Shown piece by piece: positions 8,268 to 20,857 of a stretch of 64,000 nt of DNA. The DNA comes from Citricoccus zhacaiensis (lineage in GTDB: Bacteria > Actinomycetota > Actinomycetes > Actinomycetales > Micrococcaceae): contig NZ_BMLQ01000003.1 in NCBI RefSeq assembly GCF_014645315.1, positions 247,804 through 311,803 on the forward strand, read 5' to 3'. The translations under genes were made by a program, and so were the position numbers. The notes under the pieces are model-generated. The model ran no database searches and was not told the origin of the DNA. It worked only from the letters and a program-made list of their open reading frames with translations. The stretch's first letter is position 1; each line of letters starts with the position of its first letter.

Positions 8268-9485
8268 ATGGCCGAGAAGCTGCCGGAGCACCCGGACTTC
8301 CTGTGGCACAACCCCGATCCGAAGCCCAGCTATGACGCCGTGATCGTCGGCGGCGGCGGCCACGGGCTGGCCACCGCCTACTACCTGGCCTCGCAGCACG
8401 GGATGACGAACATCGCCATCCTGGAACGTGGCTGGCTGGCCGGCGGGAACATGGCCCGCAACACCACGATCATCCGCTCGAACTACCTGTGGGACGAGTC
8501 CGCGGCCATCTACGAGCACTCCCTGAAGCTGTGGGAGGGCCTGCCGGAGGAACTGGAGTACGACTTCCTGTTCTCCCAGCGCGGCGTGATGAACCTGGCC
8601 CACACCCTGCAGGACGTGCGGGAGTCCCAGCGCCGGGTGAACGCCAACGTCCTGAACGGCGTGGACGCCGAGTTCCTGGACCCGCAGCAGGTCAAGGAGC
8701 TCTGCCCCATCATCAACATCGGGGATGACATCCGCTACCCCGTCATGGGTGCCACCTACCAGCCGCGCGCCGGGATCGCCAAGCACGACCACGTGGCCTG
8801 GGCCTTCGCCCGCAAGTGCGATGAGCTGGGCGTGGACATCATCCAGAACTGCGAGGTCACCGGCTTCATCAAGGACGGCAACCGGGTGGTCGGCGTGGAG
8901 ACCTCCCGCGGCCGCATCAACGCCGGCAAGGTGGCCCTCGCCGCCGCCGGGCACTCCTCCGTGCTGGCGGACCTGGCCGGGTTCCGCCTGCCGATCTCCT
9001 CGCACCCGCTGCAGGCCCTCGTCTCCGAGCTCTTCGAGCCGGTGCACCCCACCGTGGTGATGTCCAACCACGTCCACGTGTACGTCTCCCAGGCGCACAA
9101 GGGCGAGCTGGTCATGGGCGCCGGGATCGACGCCTACAACGGCTACGGCCAACGCGGCGCCTTCCACGTGGTGGAGGAGCAGCTGGCCGCCGCCTGCGAG
9201 CTGTTCCCGATCTTCTCCCGGGCGCACCTGCTGCGCACCTGGGGCGGGATCGTGGACACCACCTTCGATGCCTCGCCGATCGTCTCCACCACCCCGATCG
9301 ACGAGCTGTACGTGAACTGCGGCTGGGGCACGGGCGGGTTCAAGGGCACCCCGGCCTCCGGCTACACCTTCGCCCACACCATCGCCACCGGCGAGGCCCA
9401 CCCGCTGAACGCCCCGTTCGCGTTGGACCGCTTCGAGACCGGGCACCTCATCGACGAGCATGGCGCCGCCGCCGTGGCCCACTGA
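8268..9485 (+). CDS. soxB: Heterotetrameric sarcosine oxidase, beta subunit
   Basis: The catalytic subunit that oxidises sarcosine. The 405-residue protein starts with a dinucleotide-binding motif, [17 protein letters not shown] (about residues 25-40). His173, in the KHDHVAWA stretch, aligns in number with the covalent FMN-bearing histidine known from bacterial beta subunits. [14 protein letters not shown] and [14 protein letters not shown] match the conserved C-terminal flavin region. It starts 1 nt after the glyA stop with GAAGGGAGC in front. Confidence 0.96.
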   Translation: MAEKLPEHPDFLWHNPDPKPSYDAVIVGGGGHGLATAYYLASQHGMTNIAILERGWLAGGNMARNTTIIRSNYLWDESAAIYEHSLKLWEGLPEELEYDFLFSQRGVMNLAHTLQDVRESQRRVNANVLNGVDAEFLDPQQVKELCPIINIGDDIRYPVMGATYQPRAGIAKHDHVAWAFARKCDELGVDIIQNCEVTGFIKDGNRVVGVETSRGRINAGKVALAAAGHSSVLADLAGFRLPISSHPLQALVSELFEPVHPTVVMSNHVHVYVSQAHKGELVMGAGIDAYNGYGQRGAFHVVEEQLAAACELFPIFSRAHLLRTWGGIVDTTFDASPIVSTTPIDELYVNCGWGTGGFKGTPASGYTFAHTIATGEAHPLNAPFALDRFETGHLIDEHGAAAVAH

Positions 9486-9495
9486 CGGGAGAACC

Positions 9496-9861
9496 ATGCT
9501 GCTGATCGACTGCCCGCACTGCGGGCCGCGCAACGAGACCGAATTCCACTATGGGGGCCAGGCCCACATCGCCTACCCCGAGGACCCGCACGCCCTGGAT
9601 GACCGCGGCTGGGCCGAGTACCTGTTCTACCGGGACAACCCCAAGGGGATGTTTGCCGAGCGGTGGCAGCACGGCGGCGGCTGCCGCAAGTGGTTCAACG
9701 CCCTGCGGGACACCCACAGCTACGAGTTCACCGCCACGTACCCGGCCGGCTCGCCCCGCCCGGACGCCGGCGAACTCCCGGACCCGGGTCACGGCAACTC
9801 CACCCGGACCACCCCATCCAGTCCAGTCAGTCCCACCTCAGCAGACGGAGGACACCAGTGA
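9496..9861 (+). CDS. soxD: Sarcosine oxidase, delta subunit
   Basis: A 121-residue protein with the zinc site of the delta subunit: Cys6, Cys9, His59 and Cys63 (CPHCG near the N-terminus, HGGGC later), the spacing described for this family. The ATG at 9496 follows CGGGAGAACC. The last 30 or so residues are Ser/Thr/Pro-rich and probably disordered. Its stop overlaps the soxA start as GTGA. Confidence 0.95.
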   Translation: MLLIDCPHCGPRNETEFHYGGQAHIAYPEDPHALDDRGWAEYLFYRDNPKGMFAERWQHGGGCRKWFNALRDTHSYEFTATYPAGSPRPDAGELPDPGHGNSTRTTPSSPVSPTSADGGHQ

Positions 9862-12809
9862 GCACCGCCAACACCCGGCGTCTTGAGGCCGGCCGCGCCC
9901 CCGGCCACAGCCTCGACCGCAGCCGCGAGATCACCTTCTCCGTGGACGGCACCGACTACACCGGCCACCCCGGGGACACCCTGGCCAGCGCCCTCATCGC
10001 CAACGGCCGCCTCGACTGCGGTGCCTCGCTGTACGAGGGGCGCCCACGCGGCATCCTGTCCGCCGGCGTCGAGGAGCCCAATGCCCTCGTCACCGTGGCC
10101 GCCCGCTTCGCCGGCCATGCGGACGAGTCCATGCTGCCGGCCACCACGGTGGGCCTGACCGAGGGAATGCGGGCCACGTACCTCTCCGGCCTGGGCGTCA
10201 TGGACCCCACCAAGGACGAGGCCGTCTATGACCACAAGTACGTCCACGCCGACGTCCTCGTGATCGGCGCGGGGCCGGCCGGAATCGCCGCCGCCCGGGA
10301 GGCCGCCAAGTCCGGCGCCCGCACCATCCTCATGGACGACCAGCCGGTCCCCGGCGGGGCCCTGCTCTCGGGCCGCGCGGGGGACGGCGAGGACCTGATC
10401 GACGAGATGGACGCCCGCGACTGGGCCGCCGCCACCCTGCGCCGCCTCGCCGGCGCCGAGGACTTCACCTACCTTCCGCGCACCACGGCCTTCGGCTCCT
10501 ATGACGCCAACTTCGTGGTCGCCGTGGAGCACCGCACGGACCACCTGCCGGCGCACGAGCGGCCCGGCGTGTCCCGCCAGCGGATCTGGCACGTCCGCGC
10601 CAGCCAGGTGGTGCTGGCCACGGGAGCCCACGAGCGCCCGCTGGTCTTCGCCAACAACGACCGCCCCGGCATCATGCTGGCCGGCGCCGTGCGCACCTAC
10701 CTGAACCGGTACGCCGCGCTGGCCGGCGAGAGGATCGCGGTGGCCACCACCAACGACTCCGCCTACCGGCTCGTGGCGGACCTGCACGCCGCCGGCGTCA
10801 CCGTGACGGCCGTCGTCGACTCCCGGCCGGAGGCCTCCGCCACCGCGCTGGAGGTTCTCGAGGCCACGGACGTGCGCGGGATCTTCGGCGCCGCCGTGGT
10901 GGACACCGCCGGTGACGGCCCCGCCGGCCGGATCAGCGGCGTGACCGTCTCCGCCCTGGACGGGGACGGCGCCCTGACCGGTGAGCCGGAGACGCTGGAC
11001 GCGGACCTGCTGGCCGTCTCCGGCGGCCACTCGCCCGTGGTGCACCTGCTCAGCCAGCGCCAGGGCCGGCTGAGCTGGGACCGGGAGATCGCCGCGTTCG
11101 TGCCGGCCGCCGTCGTGAAGGACCAGCAGACCGCCGGCGCGATGACCGGGGCCGCGACCCTGCGCGAGGCCCTCGTGCAGGGGGCCCAGGCCGGACACCG
11201 CGCCGCCCAGGCCACCGGGTCCTCCGCACCGCTGCTGATCCCGGACGCCCCCGCGGCCGCCGCACCGGGCGCCGTCCGGCCCGTCTGGCTCGCCCCGGCC
11301 CTGGCGGGGGAGCCTGCCGACTGGACCACCCACTTCGTGGACCTGCAGCGCGACCAGTCCGTGGCGGACGTGCTGCGCGCCACCGGCGCCGGGATGCGCT
11401 CGGTGGAGCACGTCAAGCGCTACACCTCCATCTCCACCGCCAATGACCAGGGCAAGACCTCCGGCGTCAACGCGATCGGCGTGATCGCCGCGGCCCTGAA
11501 CGAGGGGGACCTCGGGGAGATCGGCACCACCACGTTCCGGGCGCCCTTCACGCCGGTGGCCTTCGCCGCGGTGGCCGGCCGCCGCCGCGGGGAGCTGTTC
11601 GACCCGGCCCGCGTCACCTCGATCCAGCCCTGGCATGAGGCGGCCGGGGCCGAGTTCGAGGACGTGGGTCAGTGGAAGCGGCCCTGGTACTTCCCACAGG
11701 ACGGGGAGGACATGGACGCCGCCGTGTATCGCGAGTGTGCCGCCGTGCGGGACTCGGTGGGCTTCATGGACGCTTCCACCCTCGGCAAGATTGAGGTCCG
11801 CGGGGCAGACGCCGCCGAGTTCCTCAACCGCATCTACACCAACGGCTTCCTCAAGCTGAAGGTCGGGATGGGCCGCTACGGGCTGATGTGCTCCGCGGAC
11901 GGCATGCTCTTCGACGACGGCGTGACCATGCGCCTGGCCGAGGATCGGTTCCTGATGACCACCACCACCGGCGGGGCAGCCAAGGTCCTGGACTGGGTGG
12001 AGGAATGGCACCAGACCGAGTGGCCGGAACTGGACGTGGTGTTCACCTCGGTGACCGAGCAGTGGAACACCGTCGCCGTCGTCGGGCCCAGATCCCGCGA
12101 GGTGGTGGCGAGAGTGGCCCCGGACCTGGACGTCTCCAACGAGGCGTTTCCGTTCATGGCCTTCCGCGAGACCACCCTGGCCAACGGGACGCTGGCGCGG
12201 ATCTGCCGCATCTCCTTCTCCGGCGAACTCGCCTACGAGATCAACGTGGAGGCCTTCTCCGGCCTGTCCACGTGGGAGGCCGTGGCGCAAGCCGGCGCCG
12301 AGTTCGGGATCACCCCGTACGGCACCGAGACCATGCACGTGCTGCGGGCCGAGAAGGGCCTCGTCATCATCGGCCAGGACACGGACGGCACTGTGACACC
12401 GCAGGACGCCGGGATGGGCTGGGCGGTGTCCACGAAGAAGGACTTCGTGGGCAACCGCTCCTTCTCCCGCCCGCACACCGCCCGCGAGGACCGCCGCCAC
12501 CTGGTGGGGGTGCTGCCCGTGGACCGCACCACGCGGCTCGCGGAGGGCGCCCAGCTGGTGACGGCGGGCACCCCGCTGACGCCCGACGCCGGTCCGGTCC
12601 CGATGATCGGCCACGTCACCTCCTCCTACAACTCGCCCGCGCTGGGCCGGACCTTCGGTCTGGCCCTCGTGGACAACGGCCGCAACCGCATCGGTGAGAT
12701 CGTTCGCTCGCCGCTCGGCGCCGGTGCTCCGGGCGGCGAGAACTACATCGAGGTGGAGATCGCCTCGCCCATCCTCTACGACCCCGAAGGGACCCGCCGT
12801 GATGGCTGA
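9858..12809 (+). CDS. soxA: Sarcosine oxidase, alpha subunit
   Basis: A 983-residue subunit. An N-terminal ferredoxin-like fold ([24 protein letters not shown]) is followed by the NAD-binding Rossmann motif [17 protein letters not shown] around residue 130 and a C-terminal aminomethyltransferase-like domain (from about residue 600) that binds tetrahydrofolate and captures the methyl carbon as 5,10-methylene-THF. [25 protein letters not shown] is typical. The GTG at 9858 overlaps the soxD stop; starting earlier would run through soxD in another frame. The length is close to known alpha subunits (about 965). Confidence 0.96.
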   Translation: MSTANTRRLEAGRAPGHSLDRSREITFSVDGTDYTGHPGDTLASALIANGRLDCGASLYEGRPRGILSAGVEEPNALVTVAARFAGHADESMLPATTVGLTEGMRATYLSGLGVMDPTKDEAVYDHKYVHADVLVIGAGPAGIAAAREAAKSGARTILMDDQPVPGGALLSGRAGDGEDLIDEMDARDWAAATLRRLAGAEDFTYLPRTTAFGSYDANFVVAVEHRTDHLPAHERPGVSRQRIWHVRASQVVLATGAHERPLVFANNDRPGIMLAGAVRTYLNRYAALAGERIAVATTNDSAYRLVADLHAAGVTVTAVVDSRPEASATALEVLEATDVRGIFGAAVVDTAGDGPAGRISGVTVSALDGDGALTGEPETLDADLLAVSGGHSPVVHLLSQRQGRLSWDREIAAFVPAAVVKDQQTAGAMTGAATLREALVQGAQAGHRAAQATGSSAPLLIPDAPAAAAPGAVRPVWLAPALAGEPADWTTHFVDLQRDQSVADVLRATGAGMRSVEHVKRYTSISTANDQGKTSGVNAIGVIAAALNEGDLGEIGTTTFRAPFTPVAFAAVAGRRRGELFDPARVTSIQPWHEAAGAEFEDVGQWKRPWYFPQDGEDMDAAVYRECAAVRDSVGFMDASTLGKIEVRGADAAEFLNRIYTNGFLKLKVGMGRYGLMCSADGMLFDDGVTMRLAEDRFLMTTTTGGAAKVLDWVEEWHQTEWPELDVVFTSVTEQWNTVAVVGPRSREVVARVAPDLDVSNEAFPFMAFRETTLANGTLARICRISFSGELAYEINVEAFSGLSTWEAVAQAGAEFGITPYGTETMHVLRAEKGLVIIGQDTDGTVTPQDAGMGWAVSTKKDFVGNRSFSRPHTAREDRRHLVGVLPVDRTTRLAEGAQLVTAGTPLTPDAGPVPMIGHVTSSYNSPALGRTFGLALVDNGRNRIGEIVRSPLGAGAPGGENYIEVEIASPILYDPEGTRRDG

Positions 12810-13422
12810 GACTCTGATGGCCCGATCAATCCGCACTTCCCCAGCGGCCCACCTGGAGTCCCTCATGGCGGCGGCCGAGGTGACCGGCACCCGCGCGGTG
12901 TCCCTGCATGAGCTTGCCTTCGCTGTCCAGATCGGCCTGCGGGCCGCGCCGGACTCCGAGTCCGCGCGGGCCCTGGAAACAGTCCTGGGCGTCCAGTTGC
13001 CGGCCGGTCACGGCCAGAGCACGGGGGACGCCTCCGGCCAGCACGTGCTGTGGCTGTCCCCGGACGAGTTCCTCGTGGTGGACGTCTCTCGTGAACAGTC
13101 CACGGGTGATGCGGACTCGGTCGAGTCCGCCCTCGAGGGGTTGCCGGGCCAGGCTCTGGACCTCTCCGCCAACCGCACGATCCTCGTGCTGGCCGGGCCA
13201 TCGGCCCGAGACGTCCTGGAGAAGGGGTGCCAGGCGGACCTGCACCCGCGCTCCTTCCCCGTCGGCCACGCAATCGTGACGGCGGTGGGACCGGTCCCGG
13301 TGCTGCTGCACCGCTCCGGTGAGCGCGAGTACCGCGTCTACCCCCGTGCATCCTTCGCCGACTTCCTCGTACGCTGGTTGGTGGATTCCATGGAGGAGTT
13401 CAGGCAGGAGGAAGTGCTGTGA
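12802..13422 (+). CDS. soxG: Sarcosine oxidase, gamma subunit
   Basis: A 206-residue subunit of the heterotetramer. It shows the expected pattern [50 protein letters not shown] and [19 protein letters not shown]. It overlaps the soxA end by 8 nt. The ATG at 12802 is chosen; a GTG one codon earlier is equally possible. Its stop overlaps the sdaA start as GTGA. Confidence 0.94.
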   Translation: MAETLMARSIRTSPAAHLESLMAAAEVTGTRAVSLHELAFAVQIGLRAAPDSESARALETVLGVQLPAGHGQSTGDASGQHVLWLSPDEFLVVDVSREQSTGDADSVESALEGLPGQALDLSANRTILVLAGPSARDVLEKGCQADLHPRSFPVGHAIVTAVGPVPVLLHRSGEREYRVYPRASFADFLVRWLVDSMEEFRQEEVL

Positions 13423-14858
13423 CCCTCAGCGTGCTGGACCTGTTCTCGATCGGCCTGGGGCCGTCGTCGTCCCACACCGTTGGGCCGATGCGCGCCGCGC
13501 GGCTCTTCGCCCGGGGGCTGGCCGATTCCGGCCGCCTGGGCGAGGTGGTGCGGGTCAAGGCGGTGCTGTTCGGCTCCCTCGGGGCCACGGGGGAGGGCCA
13601 CGGCTCGGACGACGCCGTGATCCTCGGCCTGGCCGGGCTGGACCCGGAGACCGTCGGCGCGGACGAGGCCCCCCGGGTGGTGGCCGAGGCCGCCGAATCG
13701 GGTCGGTTGAGGCTGGACGGCACGCACGCGGTGACCTTCTCCCCGGAGGACGTGGTGCTCAACGGGTGGGAGTCCCTGCCCGGCCATCCCAATGGGATGC
13801 GCCTGACCGCCTACTCCTCCGAGGCGGCCGCTGAGGCCGCTGGGACCGGGGCCGACGTCGATCCGGAGGAAGCCGGCGTCGTGATGTCCCAGGAGTACTA
13901 CTCGGTGGGCGGCGGTTTCGTGGTCACGGCGGAGGACTTCAGCAACCCGGCCGATGCCGAGCCGGAGGTGCCCGAGCCCTACCCGTTCGCCAGTGGAGCC
14001 GAACTGCTGCAGCGCTGCCGCGAATCCGGGCTGTCCGTGGCCGGCGTCATGCACGCCAACGAGCTGACCCGGCACTCCGCCGAGGAGATCCGCACGGCCC
14101 TGCTGGACGTCTGGGCCGTGATGCGGGAATGCGTGGAGAACGGCTGTAGCCGCACCGAGGAGGTGCTGCCCGGCGTGCTGCTGGCCAAGCGGCGCGCGCC
14201 CGGACTGCGCCGCCGCCTGCGCGAACAACAGGCCAAGGGGGACACCCTGGACACGCTGTGGGCCATGGAGTGGGTCAACCTCTTCGCCCTGGCCGTGAAC
14301 GAGGAGAACGCCTCGGGCGGCCGGGTGGTCACGGCCCCGACCAACGGTGCCGCCGGGATCATCCCCGCCGTGCTGCACTACTTCGACATGTTCCGCGAGT
14401 GCGATGACGACCGGGTGGAGGAGTTCCTGCTCACCGCCGGCGCCATCGGCACCCTGTTCAAGCGCAACGCCTCCATCTCCGGCGCCGAGGTCGGGTGCCA
14501 GGGCGAGGTGGGCTCGGCCTGCTCCATGGCGGCCGGGGCCCTGTGCGCCGTGCTGGGCGGCGCCCCGGAACAGGTGGAGAACGCCGCGGAGATCGGGTTG
14601 GAGCACAATCTCGGGTTGACCTGCGATCCCATCGCCGGGCTCGTGCAGATCCCCTGCATCGAACGCAACGCCATCGCCTCCGTGAAGGCCATCAACGCCG
14701 CCCGCCTGTCCCTGGCCGGAGATGGCACCCACCGGGTGAGCCTGGACGAGGCCATCACCACCATGCGGGACACCGGCCGGGACATGATGTCCAAGTACAA
14801 GGAGACCTCGCGCGGCGGCCTGGCCGTGAACGTAGCGGTGAACCTCCCGGAGTGCTGA
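13419..14858 (+). CDS. sdaA: L-serine ammonia-lyase (L-serine dehydratase)
   Basis: Deaminates serine to pyruvate and ammonia (EC 4.3.1.17). The 479-residue single-chain form has an N-terminal beta domain (VLDLFSIGLGPSSSHTVGPMRAA) and a C-terminal alpha domain with cysteines for the [4Fe-4S] cluster in EVGCQGEVGSACSMAAGAL and CDPIAGLVQIPCIERNAIA. The GTG start at 13419 overlaps the soxG stop. As the last gene of the operon it closes the path from sarcosine to pyruvate. It meets the MarR gene tail to tail with a 6-nt gap. Confidence 0.95.
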   Translation: MTLSVLDLFSIGLGPSSSHTVGPMRAARLFARGLADSGRLGEVVRVKAVLFGSLGATGEGHGSDDAVILGLAGLDPETVGADEAPRVVAEAAESGRLRLDGTHAVTFSPEDVVLNGWESLPGHPNGMRLTAYSSEAAAEAAGTGADVDPEEAGVVMSQEYYSVGGGFVVTAEDFSNPADAEPEVPEPYPFASGAELLQRCRESGLSVAGVMHANELTRHSAEEIRTALLDVWAVMRECVENGCSRTEEVLPGVLLAKRRAPGLRRRLREQQAKGDTLDTLWAMEWVNLFALAVNEENASGGRVVTAPTNGAAGIIPAVLHYFDMFRECDDDRVEEFLLTAGAIGTLFKRNASISGAEVGCQGEVGSACSMAAGALCAVLGGAPEQVENAAEIGLEHNLGLTCDPIAGLVQIPCIERNAIASVKAINAARLSLAGDGTHRVSLDEAITTMRDTGRDMMSKYKETSRGGLAVNVAVNLPEC

Positions 14859-14864
14859 GCCGCG

Positions 14865-15338
14865 CTACGGCGTGGAGGTGCTGAGGTCCTGGACGTTGTG
14901 GCGCAAGGTGCGCAGGGCTGCTGACAGGGCCTCGAGCTGCTGCTGATCCAGTCCGTCCACCAGGCGGCTCTGGAGGGCGGCCACCTCGTCCTGCAGGCGG
15001 GTGACTGCGGCCCTGCCCCGGGGCGTGGCCCGGAGCAGCAGCCGCCGCGCGTTGTCCGGGTCCTGGACGCGGCTGATCAGGCCCTGCTCGATGAGCGGCC
15101 CGATGGTCCCCGCCATCGACTGGGCCCGGACGAAGGAGCGCCGGGCCAGCTCCGAGGACGTGATGCCCGGCCTGGAGAGCAGCACGGTGAGGGCCGTGTA
15201 CTGGGCGGCGGTGAATCCCCGGCTGACGGCGATCCTCTCGACCTCGGGGCGGAGCCCGGTGTCCAGCAGCTTGATCATGTAGATGAACCAGCCGTCGATG
15301 ACGAGGTCCGGTGCGGTCTCGGCGTTTTTGCACGTCAT
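14865..15338 (-). CDS. MarR-family regulator of the ligase/acyl-CoA dehydrogenase operon
   Basis: A 157-residue MarR protein: an N-terminal dimer helix, a winged helix (GITSSELARRSFVRAQSMAGTIGPLIEQGLISR) and a beta-wing with PDNARRLLLRATPRG, followed by a C-terminal dimer helix. The ATG at 15338 follows GGGAGGCACC. It is divergent from the ligase at 15450, and the space between them holds a perfect 19-bp palindrome, the obvious operator. A very similar palindrome precedes the MaoC operon at 50.9 kb, so this regulator probably controls both. Confidence 0.9.
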   Translation of the reverse strand: MTCKNAETAPDLVIDGWFIYMIKLLDTGLRPEVERIAVSRGFTAAQYTALTVLLSRPGITSSELARRSFVRAQSMAGTIGPLIEQGLISRVQDPDNARRLLLRATPRGRAAVTRLQDEVAALQSRLVDGLDQQQLEALSAALRTLRHNVQDLSTSTP

Positions 15339-15397
15339 GGTGCCTCCCAGAGGTGTGCGGGAACGGGTGCGGCCGGTACCTGCGACCCTTGACGTTC

Positions 15398-15416
15398 GTT
15401 TCAGGTTACCTGAAAC
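15398..15416. promoter_or_regulatory. MarR operator (9-1-9 perfect palindrome)
   Basis: GTTTCAGGT-T-ACCTGAAAC, a perfect palindrome between the divergent MarR and acyl-CoA ligase genes, about 34 bp before the ligase start. The site at 50918-50936 matches it at 15 of 19 positions. Confidence 0.75.
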
Positions 15417-15449
15417 TGGGGGTGATCCACAGCAGACGGAGGCCTGTCC

Positions 15450-17089
15450 ATGTACGAGAACTATGCGGTCCTGTGGCACGAGATCGCCCTGCGCGCCCCG
15501 GACCGGATGGCGGTCCGCTCCACCGGTGGGAACTACACCTACGGCGAGTTCGACGCCGCCGCGGCAATGGTGGCCGAGGAGCTGGCGGATCGGGGCGTGG
15601 TCTCCGGCTCGCGGGTGGCGTTCTTCCTCCACAACACCGCCGAGTATCTCGTGCTGTTCTACGCCTGCCTCAAGCTGGAGGCGATCCCGGTCTCGGTCAA
15701 TTACCGCTACCTCGGGGCGGAGCTCGCCGGGCTCCTCACCGTGGCCGAGCCGGTGGCCCTCGTCCATGCCAGCGGCTCCCGGGCGCAGGTGGAGGACGCC
15801 CTGGACCGACTGGACGGAACCGCAGGCCGGCCGGAGTTGCTCATCGAGATCGGCAGCGGACTCGACGGACCAGACAGCCGGGAGTGGGCCGGCGTCGTCC
15901 GCGTCCGGTTCGAGGAGCTGGCCGCGCCGGAGCCGGAACGGGCCGTATCCCCACGGCGGTTCGAGCCCGGCCGGGACGCGGAGCTGTACATCTTCACCGG
16001 CGGGACCACCGGCACCCCGAAGGCCGTGGTGTGGAGGATCGGCGACCTGCTGCATATCCAGCAGTCCTCCATCTACGGTCCTGTCGGCCGGGGCCTTCCG
16101 GCCGATCTCGACGCTGCGGTGGGGATCGCCGTGGAGGGCGGCCTGCCGCCCGTCCGCACGCTGCCTCTGGCGCCCTTCATCCACGCGACGGCACTGTTCA
16201 GCGCCATGAACACGCTCGCACTCGGCGGCACCGTGGTGATCAACCCGGATCCCAGCTTCCGCGCCGGGGACGTGGCCCGGCTGATCGTGGAGGGGGGAGT
16301 GACCCGGCTGATCGTCGCCGGCGATGCGGTGGCCCTGCCCCTCCTGGACGCATTGGAGAAGGAACTCGATGGCCGGGAGTCCAGCCTGACCTCGGTGATC
16401 AGCTCGGGGATGCGGTTCAGCGATGACACCAAGCGCCGCATCCATGCCCTGGGCCGGGTGGCGATCGTGGACATCCTCGCCTCGACGGAGGGCGGCCCCT
16501 ACGCGGTGGCCACCACCACCCGGGCCGAGGACCTGCCGGCGCGCTTCCGGCTGAGCGAGGACGCCGTGGTCCTGGACGAGGCACAACGGGAGGTCCAGGA
16601 CCAGCCCGGGGCGATCGGCGTCCTGGCCTACCGCGGTGCGCTGCCCGTGGGCTACCTCCATGACCCGGTCACCTCCGCGGAGACCTATCCCGTGATCAAC
16701 GGTGTCCGCCACTGTTCCCCCGGCGACTACGTCCGGGTGGGGGAGGACGGGTTCATCGACCTGCTCGGGCGGGGCAGTTCCGTGGTGAACACCGGGGGGG
16801 AGAAGGTCTTCCCCGGAGAGGTCGAGGAGGCGCTGCTGGAGCACCCGGCCGTGGCCGATGCCGTGGTCTTCGGTGTCCCCGACCCCCGCTGGGGTGAGGC
16901 GGTGGCGGCCGTGGTGGCCCTGGAGCCGGGCCTGGACGTGACGGAGCGGGACCTGATGGAGCACCTGGCCGGGAGGGTGGCCGGTTACAAGAAGCCCCGC
17001 ACCCTGGTCCTGCGTGACTCGCTCGACCGCGGTCCCACGGGGAAGCTGAACCTGAAACGCCTCAAGGCCTCGATCCGGGAGGACGCCCA

Positions 17090-17093
<4 letters not shown>
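15450..17093 (+). CDS. AMP-dependent acyl-CoA synthetase (ligase)
   Basis: Activates a carboxylic acid to its CoA thioester through an acyl-adenylate. The 547-residue protein has the ANL-family P-loop YIFTGGTTGTPKAVVWR (about residue 180), a substrate/adenylate region ISSGMRFSDDTKRRI...ASTEGGP, and the C-terminal RGSSVVNTGGEKVFPGEVEEAL and GYKKPRTLVLRDSLDRGPTGKLN with the catalytic Lys. The ATG at 15450 follows ACGGAGG. It couples (GTGA) to an acyl-CoA dehydrogenase. The ligase at 52344 is a paralogue of identical length. Substrate unknown; carnitine-, aryl- or short-chain acids are all possible. Confidence 0.9.
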
Positions 17094-19841
<2,748 letters not shown>

Positions 19842-19908
19842 GCTGAATCGTCGCTGAGCGGGTCCGGGCCGGTGTGGCCCTGACTCGTAGGGGACCGCTT
19901 CCTGCCGG

Positions 19909-19964
19909 CAGCACTGAGGCCGTGCCTCCCTCGAGCCATCGAGGGAGGCACGGCCTCAGTGCTG
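19909..19964. terminator. Bidirectional terminator with a 26-bp perfect stem
   Basis: The arm at 19909-19934 is exactly complementary to 19939-19964 around the 4-nt loop GCCA. It lies between the ends of the convergent O-demethylase and IclR genes. No U-tract on either strand. Confidence 0.75.
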
Positions 19965-19971
19965 ATGCGGA

Positions 19972-20757
19972 TCAGGCCGTGCACAGACGGTCTTCGGGTA
20001 ACGCTTCCTCGGGCCCATTGAGGGCGCGGGAGATCCTCTGCGCGGTGGAGACCAGCGGGGGGATGAGCTGGTGTGGGGTGAAGCGGTCCTTCGGTGCCGT
20101 GATGCCGACAGAGGCCACGGGGTGGCCGTGTGGTCCGACGATCGGGGCGGCCAGGGCGATCACCCCGACGGCGATCTGGTCATAGGCGACGGCCACGCCG
20201 CGCTGACGGACCTCGGCCAGCAACTGCCGGAGTCGGTTCGGGTCCGTGTCGGTGTGAGGTGAATAGGCGGCGAGGGGCTGGCGCAGCAGGTCGTCGAGTT
20301 CCTCGGGGGGCAGGGCGGCCAGCAGAACACGGCCGGTGGCCGTGGCATGCATGGGCCAGCGCCCACCGAAGCGGCTGGTGACCGGTGCTCCGCCCGGTGC
20401 CAGCATCGACTCCAGGTAGAGCACGTCCTGCTGCACGGACACCGAGAGATGGATGTTGGTGTTGGTCGCGTGGTGCAGGCCGTGGAGATGGGGGTGGGCC
20501 AGCTGCTTCAGGCGCAGGCGGTGCCCGGCGAGTGAGCCGAGTTCCAGGACCTTGAGGCCGATGGTGTACTCACCGTCCGGCTGGCGGTGGAGGGCTCCCC
20601 ATGCGGTCAGTTCGCCGACCAGGCGATGGGTGGTCGGGAGGGTCAACCCTGAGCGTCGTGCGATCGAACTCAGGGTCTGGCTGTCGTGCCGGTCGGTGAA
20701 GGTGTCCAGGATGGCCAGGACGCGGCCGGCGGCTGTGGGTTTGGACGGAGATGCCAA
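19972..20757 (-). CDS. IclR-family transcriptional regulator
   Basis: A 261-residue IclR protein with recognition helix LTLPTTHRLVGEL, a YTIGLKVLELG linker and an effector domain (HLSVSVQQDVLYLESM, HATATGRVLLAAL, GVAVAYDQIAVGVIALAAPI). The start is a TTG at 20757, supported by AAAGGAGTCGTC in front and by the absence of any ATG or GTG in a sensible place. It is convergent with the O-demethylase gene and shares an operator-like sequence with its promoter. It is closely related to the next gene (20858-21709) and to the IclR gene at 48207-49151. Confidence 0.88.
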   Translation of the reverse strand: MASPSKPTAAGRVLAILDTFTDRHDSQTLSSIARRSGLTLPTTHRLVGELTAWGALHRQPDGEYTIGLKVLELGSLAGHRLRLKQLAHPHLHGLHHATNTNIHLSVSVQQDVLYLESMLAPGGAPVTSRFGGRWPMHATATGRVLLAALPPEELDDLLRQPLAAYSPHTDTDPNRLRQLLAEVRQRGVAVAYDQIAVGVIALAAPIVGPHGHPVASVGITAPKDRFTPHQLIPPLVSTAQRISRALNGPEEALPEDRLCTA

Positions 20758-20771
20758 GACGACTCCTTTGG

Positions 20772-20787
20772 CGTGATCTGGGTCACA
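20772..20787. promoter_or_regulatory. CRP/GlxR-like site
   Basis: CGTGA-N6-TCACA, 9 of 10 matches to the CRP-family consensus, 14 bp upstream of the TTG start of the IclR gene; at this distance it would act as a road-block or lie in the 5' leader. Confidence 0.45.
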
Positions 20788-20803
20788 TCAGTCTATGAGT
20801 GGA

Positions 20804-20823
20804 TCCACTATAGAGATAGGTAT
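20804..20823. promoter_or_regulatory. Candidate IclR auto-operator
   Basis: Contains CTAT (20808-20811), 4 bp, ATAGGTAT (20816-20823), matching the palindrome at 18373-18392 at 12 of 20 positions with all matches in the outer blocks. A BamHI-like perfect palindrome AGTGGATCCACT (20798-20809) overlaps its left edge. Confidence 0.5.
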
Positions 20824-20857
20824 GGTTTGCGTCGACCGGGTGCTTCGGTGGGTGCGC

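Noticed and set aside
9789-12890. 1033-codon minus-strand frame opposite soxA
   Set aside because: Antisense shadow of a highly conserved enzyme subunit; no start signal or recognisable domain.
20798-20809. AGTGGATCCACT palindrome as the main IclR operator
   Set aside because: Perfect but not found at other promoters, whereas the overlapping ATAGGTAT half-site recurs before the O-demethylase gene.
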